The notes: generated from the letters alone by a model not told the origin. A DNA stretch of 64,000 nt from Phoronis australis (GCA_002633005.1 NMRA01000208.1:103504-167503), one strand, 5' to 3'; positions 48,301 to 57,166 are shown, numbered from the stretch's first letter. Numbers and translations are program-made.

Positions 48301-51300
48301 AGCCAGACGAACAGATCAGTTAACTTTGCTGTTTACGTCGACGCTCCGCTCAGACTGGAGTTAAGTCATTGTGAAAGGGCCTTTAAAGTACAACTGATGG
48401 ACAAATACTGAGGTCAAATATACTCCACTTATTTTTGACTTACAGTATTTGCTGGGAAATGATAATTGTGTGAAAATACAAAAACTGGTGCATTTTAAGG
48501 TACACAAGTAATTAATCTGAGGCTTGTTAATTATGTTCTTGCATGTAGGGTCAGAACCAGTGATAAAGAACACAATGCATTGATCAAGAGAATGCCATGT
48601 GCTTGTGATTGTGGGGAGTGAACGTGGTTTATATCATGGTTCAGGCACGTAAAGTTGTCTATTTCATAAATACACAAAATAATTTTTTCAAGTTTCACGA
48701 TCAGCTCATTCTTCCCATGGTCGCCATATTCTTCACTCCAGGCACCGCCAATTTTGTGTCCAATCACCACCAATGCCCGCACTCGATATTCATCTCCCCC
48801 CACCAGTCGCCCCAATCCATTCAAGTCATGGATTCGGTCTTTCCAATTTTCTTTCATATTCTCGATTCGTACCATTTCCACACTTCACGATAGTCAAAGT
48901 CATTTAAACTACCACTGCTACTCAACACAATCCAAATACTGACCCGTCTTTTCAGGGAAAGTATTATCATAGCCATTTTGTACAGTGGAATTACCAAGTT
49001 AAAGTTGTTTTTGTATGGAAACACTTTGAGATGTTATGGTCAACTTGCTTCTCTAAAGCCGCATTTACATGACATCACATCGCAAACTGGATCAGCAAGA
49101 GTCATTTACACAAAGACTGTCTGCGTATGCTCACATAAACAATAGCAAATGTCCAATCCACATGGAATGCCAGCGGATCACCCGTACATACGCTATTGCG
49201 TAACTGTAACACAGTGTAATCCCTTCTGCCTTGCTGCAGTTTGTGTTTAGACGTGTCGTTGACACTAGAACACCTGATCGAGTGCAACTTGCTCTACCTC
49301 TCAAGATGCTGTCAACAATGGCCGCTCTGGTGTCAACTTGCATCCGTTTGGCTGTTGCGTGTTAGTTGCTCTGTGACAACTGTCTTCCATGTAAATGCAA
49401 GCTTTTGTAAGGTTGGATTGATACAGAATGTTGTGCTTTAAAAATTGTTTCACAATAGTCATGTTTGCATGGAAGGTATTAGCAAGTGAGATAAGAAGTA
49501 CCATCACAAGAGCTTTTATGGAGGTAATGACGACAGGTGTGAACCATGACTCATCCGATGACACTGAATAAAAAACCCCAGGTGTTCTGTTTCCCCAGCA
49601 AAACTGATGACACAGAGACTTCGACATTTTCCTGTGACCTTTAAAAAGTTTAGCAACAACATGCGGCCATGTCTCATCAGCGTGAATTTTTATTTTTAAG
49701 CAAGATCACAGAATATTAAATCTAATTGTCCTGGAGTCTACTGGACAATTTTCATTAAAGACAATTTCTATGACAAGTCGTCAAATAGTTTCGACACTTC
49801 CTAGTAGACAATGTGATTTCTCACCTAAATATGAGCTGTGACTTCTCACCTAAATATGAGCTGTGACTTCTCACCTAAATATGAGCTGTGACTTCTCACC
49901 TAAATATGAGCTGTGACTTCTCACCTAAATATGAGCTGTGATTTCTCACCTAAATATGAGCTGTGATTTCTCACCTATATATGAGCTGCAATTTCTCACC
50001 TATAAATGAGCTGACTTTCACAGCACAGTGAGTGGCGTATCTAACCTTGCGGATTCCCTCTTTGTATTGATCACTGCACAAAAACTCTTTCTGCTCAGGA
50101 GTCATTCTCTCACGCAGTTTAGTAGACCCCTTCTGTATGATGGTGCGTGACAACTGAGCACCCTTATGAAGGCCGTAGGAAATCTTCTCAGCACCTGGAA
50201 TTGCAATCATATAATAAAATCTTGGTAACCACGACATATCGGTCAATTTAGAACGTTCAGGCCTGTATCTTTACATCTAATCTAAACATTAACCTACATT
50301 TTTAATAAGCATTTGTTAGTTTTACGGGCACATTATTGATTCACTTAAAGTCATTCTGTAATACACACTTATGGTATATTGTAATACACACTGTCAAGGA
50401 ACTCCAAAGATATAGATGGAAACAGCTGTAGTCGGATCTGTCCAAAACTTGTCATCCATCGCCACCTTCACAGAAATACACTTGTCAAACTTAACAAAGC
50501 TGCTGACGCAAACACCATGCCACAAGAGGGTGTCACAATAGTGGAGGCATCCGAAAATAATCACCAGTCATAATCTTTGCAGTAAAAACAAATATGTCAA
50601 TTTTTCTAATCACCGAAAACAGTAAAAATGACCAAAAAACGTCAAATTCATCTGAAATCCAGAAGGAGGTGTCATCTCCTTATAGATAACTATTTGCCAA
50701 CTTTATGAAAATCCATTAAGGAAGTACGAAGATACAGGGGCAAAACGTAAAAAAAAAACTAAAATTGCTACTAGAGGGCACACCAGAAGTCAGGTACGTC
50801 CAACAATTTGTTGGAGTCATCCTGCCGGACACCAGACGGACAGACAGACTGGGATGACGGTATACTAATTGTTAAGTGGACTTGTGATGTGTATCGTGAC
50901 ACCAGACGGACAGACAGACTGGAATGACGGTATACAAATTGTGATGTGTATCATGACCCAAAGGACAGTTAATAACCGAAGCTATAGACCAGAAAAGAAA
51001 TATGTCATCTAACGATGACGTCACCCAAAGCCATTGTGTTTTGGAGTCTAAAGATTATATTATTTTGTTGGCCTCCCTATATTGTAAATTATATTTGTTA
51101 TTATTATTTATAGATATTTATTGTATAACTATACTCTGGCTATCTTGTCTCTCACTCATAGTGTCGTCTCTTGCAATGTCAGTAGAGATAACCTGTAGCC
51201 GCCTAATGAAAAATCAGAAATGTAGTGCTAAGGCAATCAACTTGTTTAGTTGGCAGCACTTCTCTAGCACAAATATCATATCGGTTTAATCTTGTAAATA

Positions 51301-52692
51301 CATGTTTTCCAAACCTGTCAACATGTATATCTTACCTGACACCAAGCCTTTGGCGATTGTTGTACTCATGTGCGCATGATTGCTGGTTGGTCCTGTGTGC
51401 TCCGATACCTCATCCGGAGCGTTGGCCTCTTGAGGCAAGCTTACGTCCTCAGTCTGGATTTGCAGTTCAGTTAACGAGTTCAACAGGTTTTCAAATTTTT
51501 TCCTTTGGCTGGAGTCAAGATCTGAGGGAAGGAGGAGACCCACAGCTGACCCTGAAGTTAAATACAACTGATTTGAATAATGATTAACATATATGGAGAT
51601 GAGGACGTTGCTAACACATGAACATGAGGTTCTAAGCCATCCAAATGTCACTGTGTTCTTTGGAGTATAAAGATGACTCTTATAAGAGATGGTGTCCACA
51701 AGTAAAGTTGTGCCATTGTGTTGCTCAAGCACTGTAAAGCAACAAAGCAACAGCAGTTGCAATATGCATAATTTCTCTTTTTGTCTATTGTAGTTAACAG
51801 ACTTCTGCTATTCAGTAAACAAAGGCCAACAAAACTCAGTGTGGGTACCACTGCTGCTGGTTTATGTGACTATTGTAACTCCATACAATTAGAAGTATTC
51901 AGAGCTATGGTTGGCAAATGTAATGTAGTGCATAAAACAGATATCTTACAAGAATGAAGATATGAAAAATATATTTATGAACATGTAAACTGCAATGAGC
52001 ATTGAAATATATTTTGCAACATTTTATAACTTTTCCCTATGTTTACTTTTGCATTCATGTTGAAGTGACCTTCCCACCAAGCTCTTACCCTCTCCCCCTG
52101 CTATATCTGGGAACAGGAAAGCTCCATAGCTGGTCTCCAGAGAAGGTGAGCAGCCTGGCTGTAATGGGTAGATCCACGAACCTACTTTTAGGAACGCTTG
52201 TGGCTGTCTACTCGCTGACTCATCAAACCTGTACACATGAAGTGACGCAGGGTAAGATGGAGCACTGACATAGCCCTGAGCAGTGATAAAGAATATTTGA
52301 ACACCCTCTGCCAAATGGAACACCTCCGTCGCCTCGGCAAAGTCTGTGGTATCCAAGTCTTTACTATTGGCAGCAACACACGATTCATCATAAGATGGTG
52401 GTGAAGACAATATATCATTCTGCCTCATTTCAATTTGAAGCTTTGTTTTTCTCATTTTGTCCTGAAGCCTCTTTGCTTCATCGTGGTCGCATGATATACT
52501 CAAGGCCTGTTCAATCATTCCACGTCCTTGTCCATACAAAGTAAGGGCTTCTTCCTTCCTTCCCTCTTCATCAGCCTTCAGTCCTTTGTCTATGTATTTA
52601 TAAGCATCCTCGTGTAATGACTTGATGCGCTTTAGTAACACTGCACCAGATGGTGCTACAGGACGCCCTGGTCTGCTTGAAGTGGACGCCAT
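39100..52692 (-). CDS. SPART: Spartin (complete gene, six coding exons)
   Basis: Joining 52692-52089, 51551-51336, 50194-50000, 46461-46297, 42367-42277 and 39316-39100 gives 1488 nt, 495 residues plus stop, with consistent phases and GT-AG introns throughout. An N-terminal MIT domain (about residues 20-95) is followed by a PPSY motif at 98-101, matching the PPxY by which mammalian spartin binds WW-domain ubiquitin ligases. Next come a conserved block VQIFFITAQGYVSAPSYP (131-148) and WIYPL (173-177), then a C-terminal plant-senescence-type domain (about 262-470). Spartin acts in lipid-droplet turnover, endosomal traffic and mitochondrial function, and its loss causes Troyer syndrome in people. 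At 495 aa it is shorter than the human protein (about 666), mostly in the linkers. The ATG is preceded by an acceptor at 52,707, so at least one 5' UTR exon lies upstream. Introns carry six minisatellites and several mobile elements. Confidence 0.95.
39372..39562. repeat. Spartin intron 5 minisatellite, 40-48 bp units
   Basis: Four to five imperfect units share GGTTGGTAGG and AGAGTCCTGGAGA. The array starts about 55 bases upstream of the terminal exon's acceptor on the transcript strand, close to where a branch point would be expected. Confidence 0.85.
40106..40353. repeat. Spartin intron 5 minisatellite, 23-bp units
   Basis: About eleven units of ACCAAGAGTTGTCTTTAGGG plus TGC. Units at the ends and a few in the second half carry substitutions, while the middle is nearly uniform. 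Confidence 0.95.
40660..40893 (-). mobile_element. tRNA-derived SINE, copy with tRNA-like head
   Basis: On the minus strand a tRNA-like head begins near 40,890 (GTCGCCTAATGGGATAGGTG is the A-box region; GGTTCGAGTCCCACTT is the B-box and T-arm). It is followed by GACCCTTGAGTCAGG and the body GTGCACGTCTGGCACGTGTA. The body ends in an A/T-rich tail near 40,660. A/B-box spacing and sequence suggest a tRNA-Arg-like ancestor. It lies in spartin intron 5, same orientation as the gene. Confidence 0.75.
40896..41161 (+). pseudogene. Second GIY-YIG endonuclease relic, in spartin intron 5
   Basis: The frame contains GRISGIVCSIVCEG, then DQIYVYNNEQHLNKSMYQHR then RPAGEGSSSVIYKHL. This fits the GIY-YIG pattern (I.Y.I.C..C...YVG.T...L..R...HR). 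The canonical YVG is YVY and the conserved Arg of the second block is Ser (NKSM), so it is inactive. It differs in sequence from the relic at 35,641 and begins just beside the SINE head, antisense to spartin. Confidence 0.5.
41574..41822. mobile_element. 250-bp MITE with GGGGCCCGTTCCAA ends, copy 2
   Basis: Same length and order as 20,056-20,305: CCCATTCCAAGAAACTGGCA, ACTTAAGTCTAAGATTTGTC, and the right end CTAAGTCAGTTTTCTAGG then AAAAGGCCCC. The ends are more diverged than in copy 1. It lies in spartin intron 5. Confidence 0.65.
42277..42367 (-). CDS. SPART: Spartin coding exon 5
   Basis: 91 nt between the acceptor TTGTTTTCAG and the donor CACAA|GTAAGG. It encodes GFSTVYLGLEEAAKSLLKSL then AEETVQIVDH, matching human GFSTVWQGLECAAKC to SAETVQTV. 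It was too short for ORF calling and was found by reading the frame from neighbouring exons. Confidence 0.93.
42830..43720. repeat. Dispersed modular repeat, locus 2 (spartin intron 4... 5 side)
   Basis: It lies just below the exon 4/5 intron's acceptor side, between 42,368 and 46,296. Boxes of the type AAATTGCCACTAGGGAGCAC recur near 43,069, 43,191, 43,331, 43,490 and 43,619, spaced 122-159 bases. Each is followed by a TCCGAAAGTCATC-like box and a TTTCATGAAGATCC-like box. Confidence 0.65.
43757..44016. repeat. Spartin intron 4 minisatellite, 45-48 bp units
   Basis: Five to six units share ACACACAGAGATGACAGTAA then TATGCAACCACAGACATGTA. Long open frames on both strands here result from the repeat. 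Confidence 0.9.
44420..44695. repeat. Spartin intron 4 minisatellite, 55-bp units
   Basis: Five units at 55-base spacing share GAGTGCACAGCCTTACACAG and CATGCTATGTAGATACATGA. They differ by single substitutions. Confidence 0.92.
44696..46296. other. Spartin intron 4, upstream part, nothing further recognised
   Basis: AT-rich sequence without mobile-element ends. Open frames at 45,846-46,170 overlap each other and have no domain. Confidence 0.45.
46297..46461 (-). CDS. SPART: Spartin coding exon 4
   Basis: 165 nt between the acceptor CATTGCAG and the donor CTGAAAG|GTAAGG. It encodes SALGQATVAIGRQVAPHIKS through DNVVEVAAGGLK, equivalent to the human segment GKELAPHVKK to VVAASSVQG. Confidence 0.93.
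46462..47669. other. Spartin intron 3, 3' part, nothing recognised
   Basis: No domain-bearing frame. The open frames at 46,909-47,211 (plus) and 46,959-47,198 (minus) shadow each other. Confidence 0.45.
47670..47850. repeat. Spartin intron 3 minisatellite, 15-bp units
   Basis: About twelve units of CAGTATGCAATATCA with a gradient of variants: CAGTATG at the left, CAGTACG in the middle and CGGTACG/CGGTATG at the right. Fifteen is divisible by three, so the array stays open in several frames without being coding. Confidence 0.93.
47908..48382. mobile_element. Harbinger-like non-autonomous element
   Basis: The left end GGGCCTTTCATACTAACGTC is mirrored imperfectly by the right end GACTGGAGTTAAGTCATTGT then GAAAGGGCC. 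The GGGCC-TTCA-type terminus resembles PIF/Harbinger ends, and the left flank is TAA. The interior has repeated AGTTAAC words and no transposase. About 475 bases, in spartin intron 3. Confidence 0.5.
48531..48881 (-). other. Unassigned open stretch in spartin intron 3
   Basis: A 116-codon frame on the same strand as spartin includes DLNGLGRLVGGDEYRVRALV then VIGHKIGGAWSEEYGDHGKN. The composition is protein-like, and the frame is longer than most background here. I do not recognise a family, and no splice signals tie it to spartin. It could be an old transposon fragment. Confidence 0.2.
49058..49402. mobile_element. MITE-like element with GCATTTACATG ends
   Basis: The left end GCCGCATTTACATGACATC is mirrored at the right by TTCCATGTAAATGCAAGC. 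Length is about 345 bases, in spartin intron 3. No transposase domain is recognised. The target-site duplication is unclear. Confidence 0.4.
49812..50012 (-). repeat. 25-bp minisatellite made from the spartin exon 3 donor
   Basis: On the minus (spartin) strand the unit is CAGCTCATATTTAG|GTGAGAAATCA. Eight units at exactly 25-base spacing put GTGAG with GT at 49,999, 49,974, 49,949, 49,924, 49,899, 49,874, 49,849 and 49,824. The first unit is the real junction: its left 14 bases encode the last residues of exon 3 (SSFI) and its right part is the intron start. The seven intronic copies keep the TAG|GTGAGAA donor intact. Confidence 0.95.
50000..50194 (-). CDS. SPART: Spartin coding exon 3, donor inside a minisatellite
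   Basis: 195 nt from the acceptor GCAATTCCAG to the donor TTTATAG|GTGAGAA. It encodes AEKISYGLHKGAQLSRTIIQ, then KGSTKLRERM, then KVRYATHCAVKVSSFI. The alternative donor AAG|GTTAGA at 50,046 would drop the conserved AVKVSSFI segment and break the phase, so it is not used. The true donor is the first of eight identical donor-like units of the 25-bp repeat. Confidence 0.92.
50195..51335. other. Spartin intron 2
   Basis: Contains the third locus of the dispersed modular repeat (50,440-50,830, with ACTAGAGGGCACACCAGAAG) and a 70-base tandem duplication at 50,828-50,940 (ACCAGACGGACAGACAGACT in both units). No other feature is seen. Confidence 0.65.
51336..51551 (-). CDS. SPART: Spartin coding exon 2
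   Basis: 216 nt between the acceptor TTTAACTTCAG and the donor GTGTCAG|GTAAGA. It continues as GSAVGLLLPSDLDSSQRKKF, equivalent to human FVGVVLSSELPEDDRELF. It ends in KGLVSG, the beginning of the senescence-type domain. Confidence 0.93.
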
Positions 52693-52706
52693 TTACCTCC
52701 TTTGAT
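52089..52706 (-). CDS. SPART: Spartin exon with start codon (MIT domain)
   Basis: The acceptor TTCTAATTCCAG ends at 52,707. The ATG is at 52,692 after a 14-base leader. Coding is 604 nt and stops at the donor GAGG|GTAAGA, leaving one base of a glycine codon. It carries the MIT domain, the PPSY motif and the conserved VSAPSYP block. Confidence 0.95.
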
Positions 52707-53097
52707 CTGGAATTAGAATAAAAGTTGTTACTATGCGCTCAATTATAGAAAAAGTTGAGATTAACACATTTAAAAAATGATAAGGTTATACAAAGCTTGT
52801 ACAATTAGATTCATGACATATGTCAATCTGTCAGTGAATGGGTCACACGACCATGTATTTTTAGTAAAATTTGGCAAAAAAGAAAAATTCATAGCAAAAC
52901 AACAATAGCAAAAAAGATAAAATCCGTTTAATATACGTGTTCAAGATGAAATCTCAAAAAATCTAAGATCACAAATTTAAGTCCTATTTTTTGATAGCTC
53001 CTCATGTACACAAAAGTGTACCATTATAAAAACAATTTCACAAAGGTTTGTCAATGGACCAAGGAGATGTGGCGTGAAAATACAATTAATACAAGAG
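52707..53097. other. Spartin 5' intron or upstream region
   Basis: No exon or promoter recognised. The acceptor just upstream of the start codon shows that the transcript continues from a 5' exon at higher coordinates, possibly beyond the duplicated hAT copies. Confidence 0.45.
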
Positions 53098-54281
53098 GAC
53101 TCTGGATGGTGAGAAATTATCCTTGTCATTTTCAGTGTTGTTCTTAATTGTCTCAAATATTTGTTCATGTTTCAGAGAATATTTGACTAAAGTCACAATT
53201 TTCTTAACTGTTAGCATTGTGTTGGACAAAAGGTTGTTATCTTTGGTTTCATCTTTTACTCCTAAACTGAGTGACTGGCAATGACAATGAGTCAGAAATG
53301 CTTTTGACTGTTCTTGTTGTATAGGCTTAGTGACACCTGTTGTCTTCCTCAACATCATACTCACACCATTGTCCTCGACATTTGGTCAGTGATAATTTAA
53401 GTTCTTGCAATCTACTTCTTATTGCAAGCCACAGTGTTCCAGCACCAATATTTGGCAAGTAAGTAAAGCCTACAAAATCTTCATGACATTCAAGTTGTTT
53501 GTCCACCCATCCGATGCACATGGAAACCTGTTCTTTGTTGACAATGTTGGTATATTTGTCACATATTTTAAGGAGAAAAATTGTCCCCAATGTCTGTCAA
53601 GAAATCCCGTATAACCCATGATGCCATCAAATCAATAATCTCATTTAGAGCGTCGTGGCAGAGATACTTATCATCCTTTCTGCTGTCGATCCATTTCTGC
53701 AAAATAGGATCACTTTTCCCACGTAGTCGTAAACGTTGCACAAAACTTGATTCTTCATCAGTTTTGCCTCTTACCGCAATACCTTGTCTCGACAAAAATT
53801 GCTATGTTTCAACAATTTTAATCAGGTATTTACGATTTTCTCCACAGAGTGTGTCAGAATTGGCATTGGTTAATGACGCTACGTCACTCATTTCTGAATA
53901 CACAAGTTTATGCTCGGAAGCCAACAGGTGGCACTGTGACTACTCATGCTCTTTCATTTTGTCCAACTTTCTTCCAATTACTGAATCCAGGCAATTCAAT
54001 GAATGCTTTATCAAGACTACGATCAGTTCTGAGATATCGCATTTGGTACTGCTTTCGGCAAATAAAGTACCTCGCACTATCAGTTTTCTCCTCATAGTAT
54101 AACTACAGTAATGTTTTGAACCAAGAACTTTGGAATTTTTTACTTTGTTTGCCATATTCCAGGTTCATGGATACGAGATCGTCAGTTTAAGCAGGATTCA
54201 AAGTTCACACACAGCAGCTCCACTGATTCGCCCTAGCTACACGAAGTCGACGACGGCACTAGTCGGATATAATGGACCCTA
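53098..54281 (-). pseudogene. Broken hAT transposase, copy A
   Basis: Frames at 53,940-54,155, 53,568-53,795, 53,327-53,590 and 53,086-53,364 together make a DUF4371/hAT-type transposase of the P52rIPK/ZMYM-like kind. Features are FVQRLRLRGKSDPILQKWID, a DIGDNF block, the NKEQVSMCIGWVD block and, in another frame, HCHCQSLSLGVKDETKDNNL. Breaks are an in-frame TAG before LSRQG, an extra A near 53,577 not in copy B, and a frameshift near the GQ motif. The C-terminal dimerisation part is missing. The 5' end TAGGGTCCATTATAT at 54,281 looks like a hAT terminal repeat. Confidence 0.75.
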
Positions 54282-54639
54282 ACTTATTCCAAATAATTCC
54301 ACTAAATGTAGGTCTAAATGAATGATTTTGGTATCGCTGCATTCCTCAGACATCTGGCTATCCGTACAAACCCTTTTCACGACCCTCAATTACTCTAGTC
54401 TATAACTACGCCATTCTGAACTTGGTACACTTTAGCGTTAGCCACGCGCATTGTGAAATCGGCAGCCATTTCAGGGAACTTACTATATCTAGCGCCATCT
54501 ATCGGCGATTTGCTACAACACGCACTGTTCCTTTTTCATCAGTCAACATGGACGACGATAACATGACGATGACAGATACGATCGTGAGAGAGACGACGAA
54601 GGTGATGATGAGAGCAGATGATTAATAACGACTGACGTT
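53098..54639 (-). repeat. Direct duplication 3, left copy, ending at an N
   Basis: Repeated at 55,226-56,767 (offset 2128, give or take single-base indels) with few substitutions. It contains the broken hAT copy A and its 5' flank. Its right edge is the base before the single N at 54,640. Confidence 0.9.
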
Positions 54640-54640
54640 N
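54640..54640. other. Single-N contig join
   Basis: One N at the exact end of the left copy of duplication 3. Confidence 0.95.
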
Positions 54641-55225
54641 CGTCCAAAAGTGCTCAAGTAGCCCCCTCCTGGTCCACTTATTAGGTGTATTTATAACTAT
54701 TTACTGCAAGAAATTAAGATAATAACGAAAACGAGACATACAATGTTTGACACACATTTTTATTATCTAACATGACTGAGTAATTGTTTTGTCTGTTGCC
54801 ATTTACGCTTGCATTTAAAAGCGTTATAAACAGATTTCCAGAATATCCGGCTCTGCAACGAACAAAGAGGCTAATGATATGTTTGGCATACATTGAATGA
54901 AGGTGTTGATTGACAGAGCTGAAATTTTCCAAAGTTGTTTCGTCTGTTGTCATTTACGCTTGCAAATGTAACAAATGTCTGAGAGGTTTATTTCATTCAA
55001 ACGTTTTTGTGACTATTCAGAATACCCAAGTTCATGAATCTGTTCTGTCCCATAGTTGATAATAACTATGTAGCAGGGCTCTGCATTTGACTTTGACAAC
55101 CTGTGATTCTCTCACACAAATTTCTGAGTCTAAACTCTGCAATATGCAAAAGTTCCAGAGTCCAACACAAGCTTGTAGCATTCACCTTTAACTGTCCATC
55201 TCATTGGACAGAGTTTCAAGAGTCT
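54641..55225. other. Unique spacer between the hAT copies
   Basis: Two patches share TTTACGCTTGCA (about 54,803 and 54,952). No gene is recognised, and there is no similarity to the sequence left of copy A. Confidence 0.5.
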
Positions 55226-56409
55226 GGACTCTGGATGGTGAGAAATTATCCTTGTCATTTTCAGTGTTGTTCTTAATTGTCTCAAATATTTGTTCATGTT
55301 TCAGAGAATATTTGACTAAAGTCACAATTTTCTTAACTGTTCAAATTGTGTTGGACAAAAGTTTGTTATCTTTGGTTTCATCTTTTACTCCTAAACTGAG
55401 TGACTGGCAATGACAATGAGTCAGAAATGCTTTTGACTGTTCTTGTTGTATAGGCTTCATGACACCTGTTGTCTTCCTTAACATCATACTCACAACATTG
55501 TCCTCGACATTTGGTCAGTGATAATTTAAGTTCTTGCAATCTACTTCTTATTGCAAGCCACAGTGTTCCAGCACCAATATTTGGCAGGTAAGTAAAGCCT
55601 ACAAAATCTTCATGACATTCAAGTTGTTTGTCCACCCATCCGATGCACATGGAAACCTGTTCTTTGTTGACAATGTTGGTATATTCGTCACATATTTTAA
55701 GGAGAAAATTGTCCCCAATGTCTGTCAAGAAATCCCGTATAACCCATGATGCCATCAAGTCAATAATCTCATTTAGAGCGTCGTGGCAGAGATACTTATC
55801 ACCCTTTCTGCTGTCGATCCATTTCTGCAAAATAGGATCACTTTTCCCACGTAGTCGTAAACGTTGCACAAAACTTGATTCTTCATCAGTTTTGCCTCTT
55901 ACCGCAACACCTTGTCTCGACAAAAATTGCTATGTTTCAACAATTTTAATCAGGTATTTACGATTTTCTCCACAGAGTGTGTCAGAATTGGCATTGGTTA
56001 ATGACGCTATGCCACTCATTTCTGAATACACAAGTTTATGCTCGGAAGCCAACAGGTGGCACTGCGACTGCTCATGCTCTTTCATTTTGTCCAACAATCT
56101 TCCAATTACTGAATCCAGGCAATTCAATGAATGCTTTATCAAGACTACGATCAGTTCTGAGATATCGCATTTGGTACTGCTTTCGGCAAATAAAGTACCT
56201 CGCACTATCAGTTTTCTCCTCATAGTATAACCACGGTAATGTTTTGAACCAAAAACTTTGGAATTTTTTACTTTGTTTGCCATATTCCAGGTTCATGGAT
56301 ACGAGATCGTCAGTTTAAGCAGGATTAAAATTTCACACACAGCAGCTCCAGTGATTCGCCCTAGCTACACGAAGTCGACGACGGCACTAGTTGGATATAA
56401 TGGACCCTA
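55226..56409 (-). pseudogene. Broken hAT transposase, copy B
   Basis: Same element as copy A. The N-terminal frame (56,283-55,930) ends at the same TAG, after which the frame continues as LSRQGVAVRGKTDEESSFVQ. It then runs unbroken through DIGDNFLLKICDEYTNIVNK and ECHEDFVGFTYLPNIGAGTL to the shared frameshift near the GQ motif. The 5' terminal repeat TAGGGTCCATTATATCC ends at 56,409. The start codon is about 125 bases inside the end, a normal spacing. Sharing of the TAG and frameshift shows that the element was dead before it was copied, unless both copies are one locus. Confidence 0.78.
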
Positions 56410-56767
56410 ACTTATTCCAAATAAATCCACTAAATGTAGGTCTAAATGAATGATTTTGGTATCGTTGCATTCCTCAGACATCTGGCTATCCGTACAAATC
56501 CTTTTCACGACCCTCAATTACTCTAGTCTATAACTACGCCATTCTGAACTTGGTACACTTTAGCGTTAGCCACGCGCATTGTGAAATCGGCAGCCATTTC
56601 AGGGAACTTACTATATCTAGCGCCATCTATCGGCGATTTGCTACAACACGCACTGTTCCTTTTTCATCAGTCAACATGGACGACGATAACATGACGATGA
56701 CAGATATGATCGTGAGAGAGACGACGAAGGTGATGATGAGAGCAGATGATTAATAACGACTGACGTT
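55226..56767 (-). repeat. Direct duplication 3, right copy
   Basis: Second copy of 53,098-54,639. Past 56,767 it continues into an inverted copy of its own right part, information that the left copy lacks because of the N. Confidence 0.9.
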
Positions 56768-57079
56768 AATAATATTGACGAAATCGACCAATGACGTTGA
56801 ATGATGAAAAAGGAACAGCGCATGTTGTAGCAAATCGTCGATAGATGTCGCTAGATACAGTAAGTTCCCTGAAATGGCTGCCGATTTCACGATGCGCGTG
56901 GCTAAAGTGGACCGAGTCGTGAACAGCGTAGCTATAGACTAGAGTAATTGAGGGTCGTGAAAATGATTTGTACGAATAGCCAGATGTCTGAGGAATGCAA
57001 CGATGCCAAAATCATTCATTTAGATCTACATTTAGTGGATTTATTTGGAATAAGTTAGGGTCCATTATATCCGACTAGT
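56384..57079. repeat. Large palindrome beside the hAT
   Basis: The arm at about 56,384-56,678 is mirrored at about 56,792-57,079 with single substitutions and small indels, around a spacer of about 110 bases. The outer ends are CACTAGTTGGATATAATGG and CCATTATATCCGACTAGTG. The arms include the hAT 5' end and its outside flank. The spacer holds a 25-codon open frame (MDDDNMTMTD...) that is also in the left duplicate and is probably not a gene. Confidence 0.85.
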
Positions 57080-57166
57080 GACTGCGCGTGGGAGCGATAC
57101 AAACGAGGCACTTTTCTGTCAGATTCCCCGACCGGTTGGGACATTAGTCGAATATAATGGACCCTG
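57056..57166. mobile_element. 111-bp MITE with the hAT-type ends
   Basis: TAGGGTCCATTATATCCGAC at the left is mirrored by GTCGAATATAATGGACCCTG at the right. These ends match the 5' end of the nearby hAT, so this may be a deletion derivative mobilised by it. The left end is shared with the palindrome arm. Confidence 0.6.

Noticed and set aside
50046-50046. Alternative spartin exon 3 donor AAG|GTTAGA
   Set aside because: It would end in phase 0, incompatible with exon 4, and remove the conserved AVKVSSFI segment. The downstream TATAG|GTGAG restores both.
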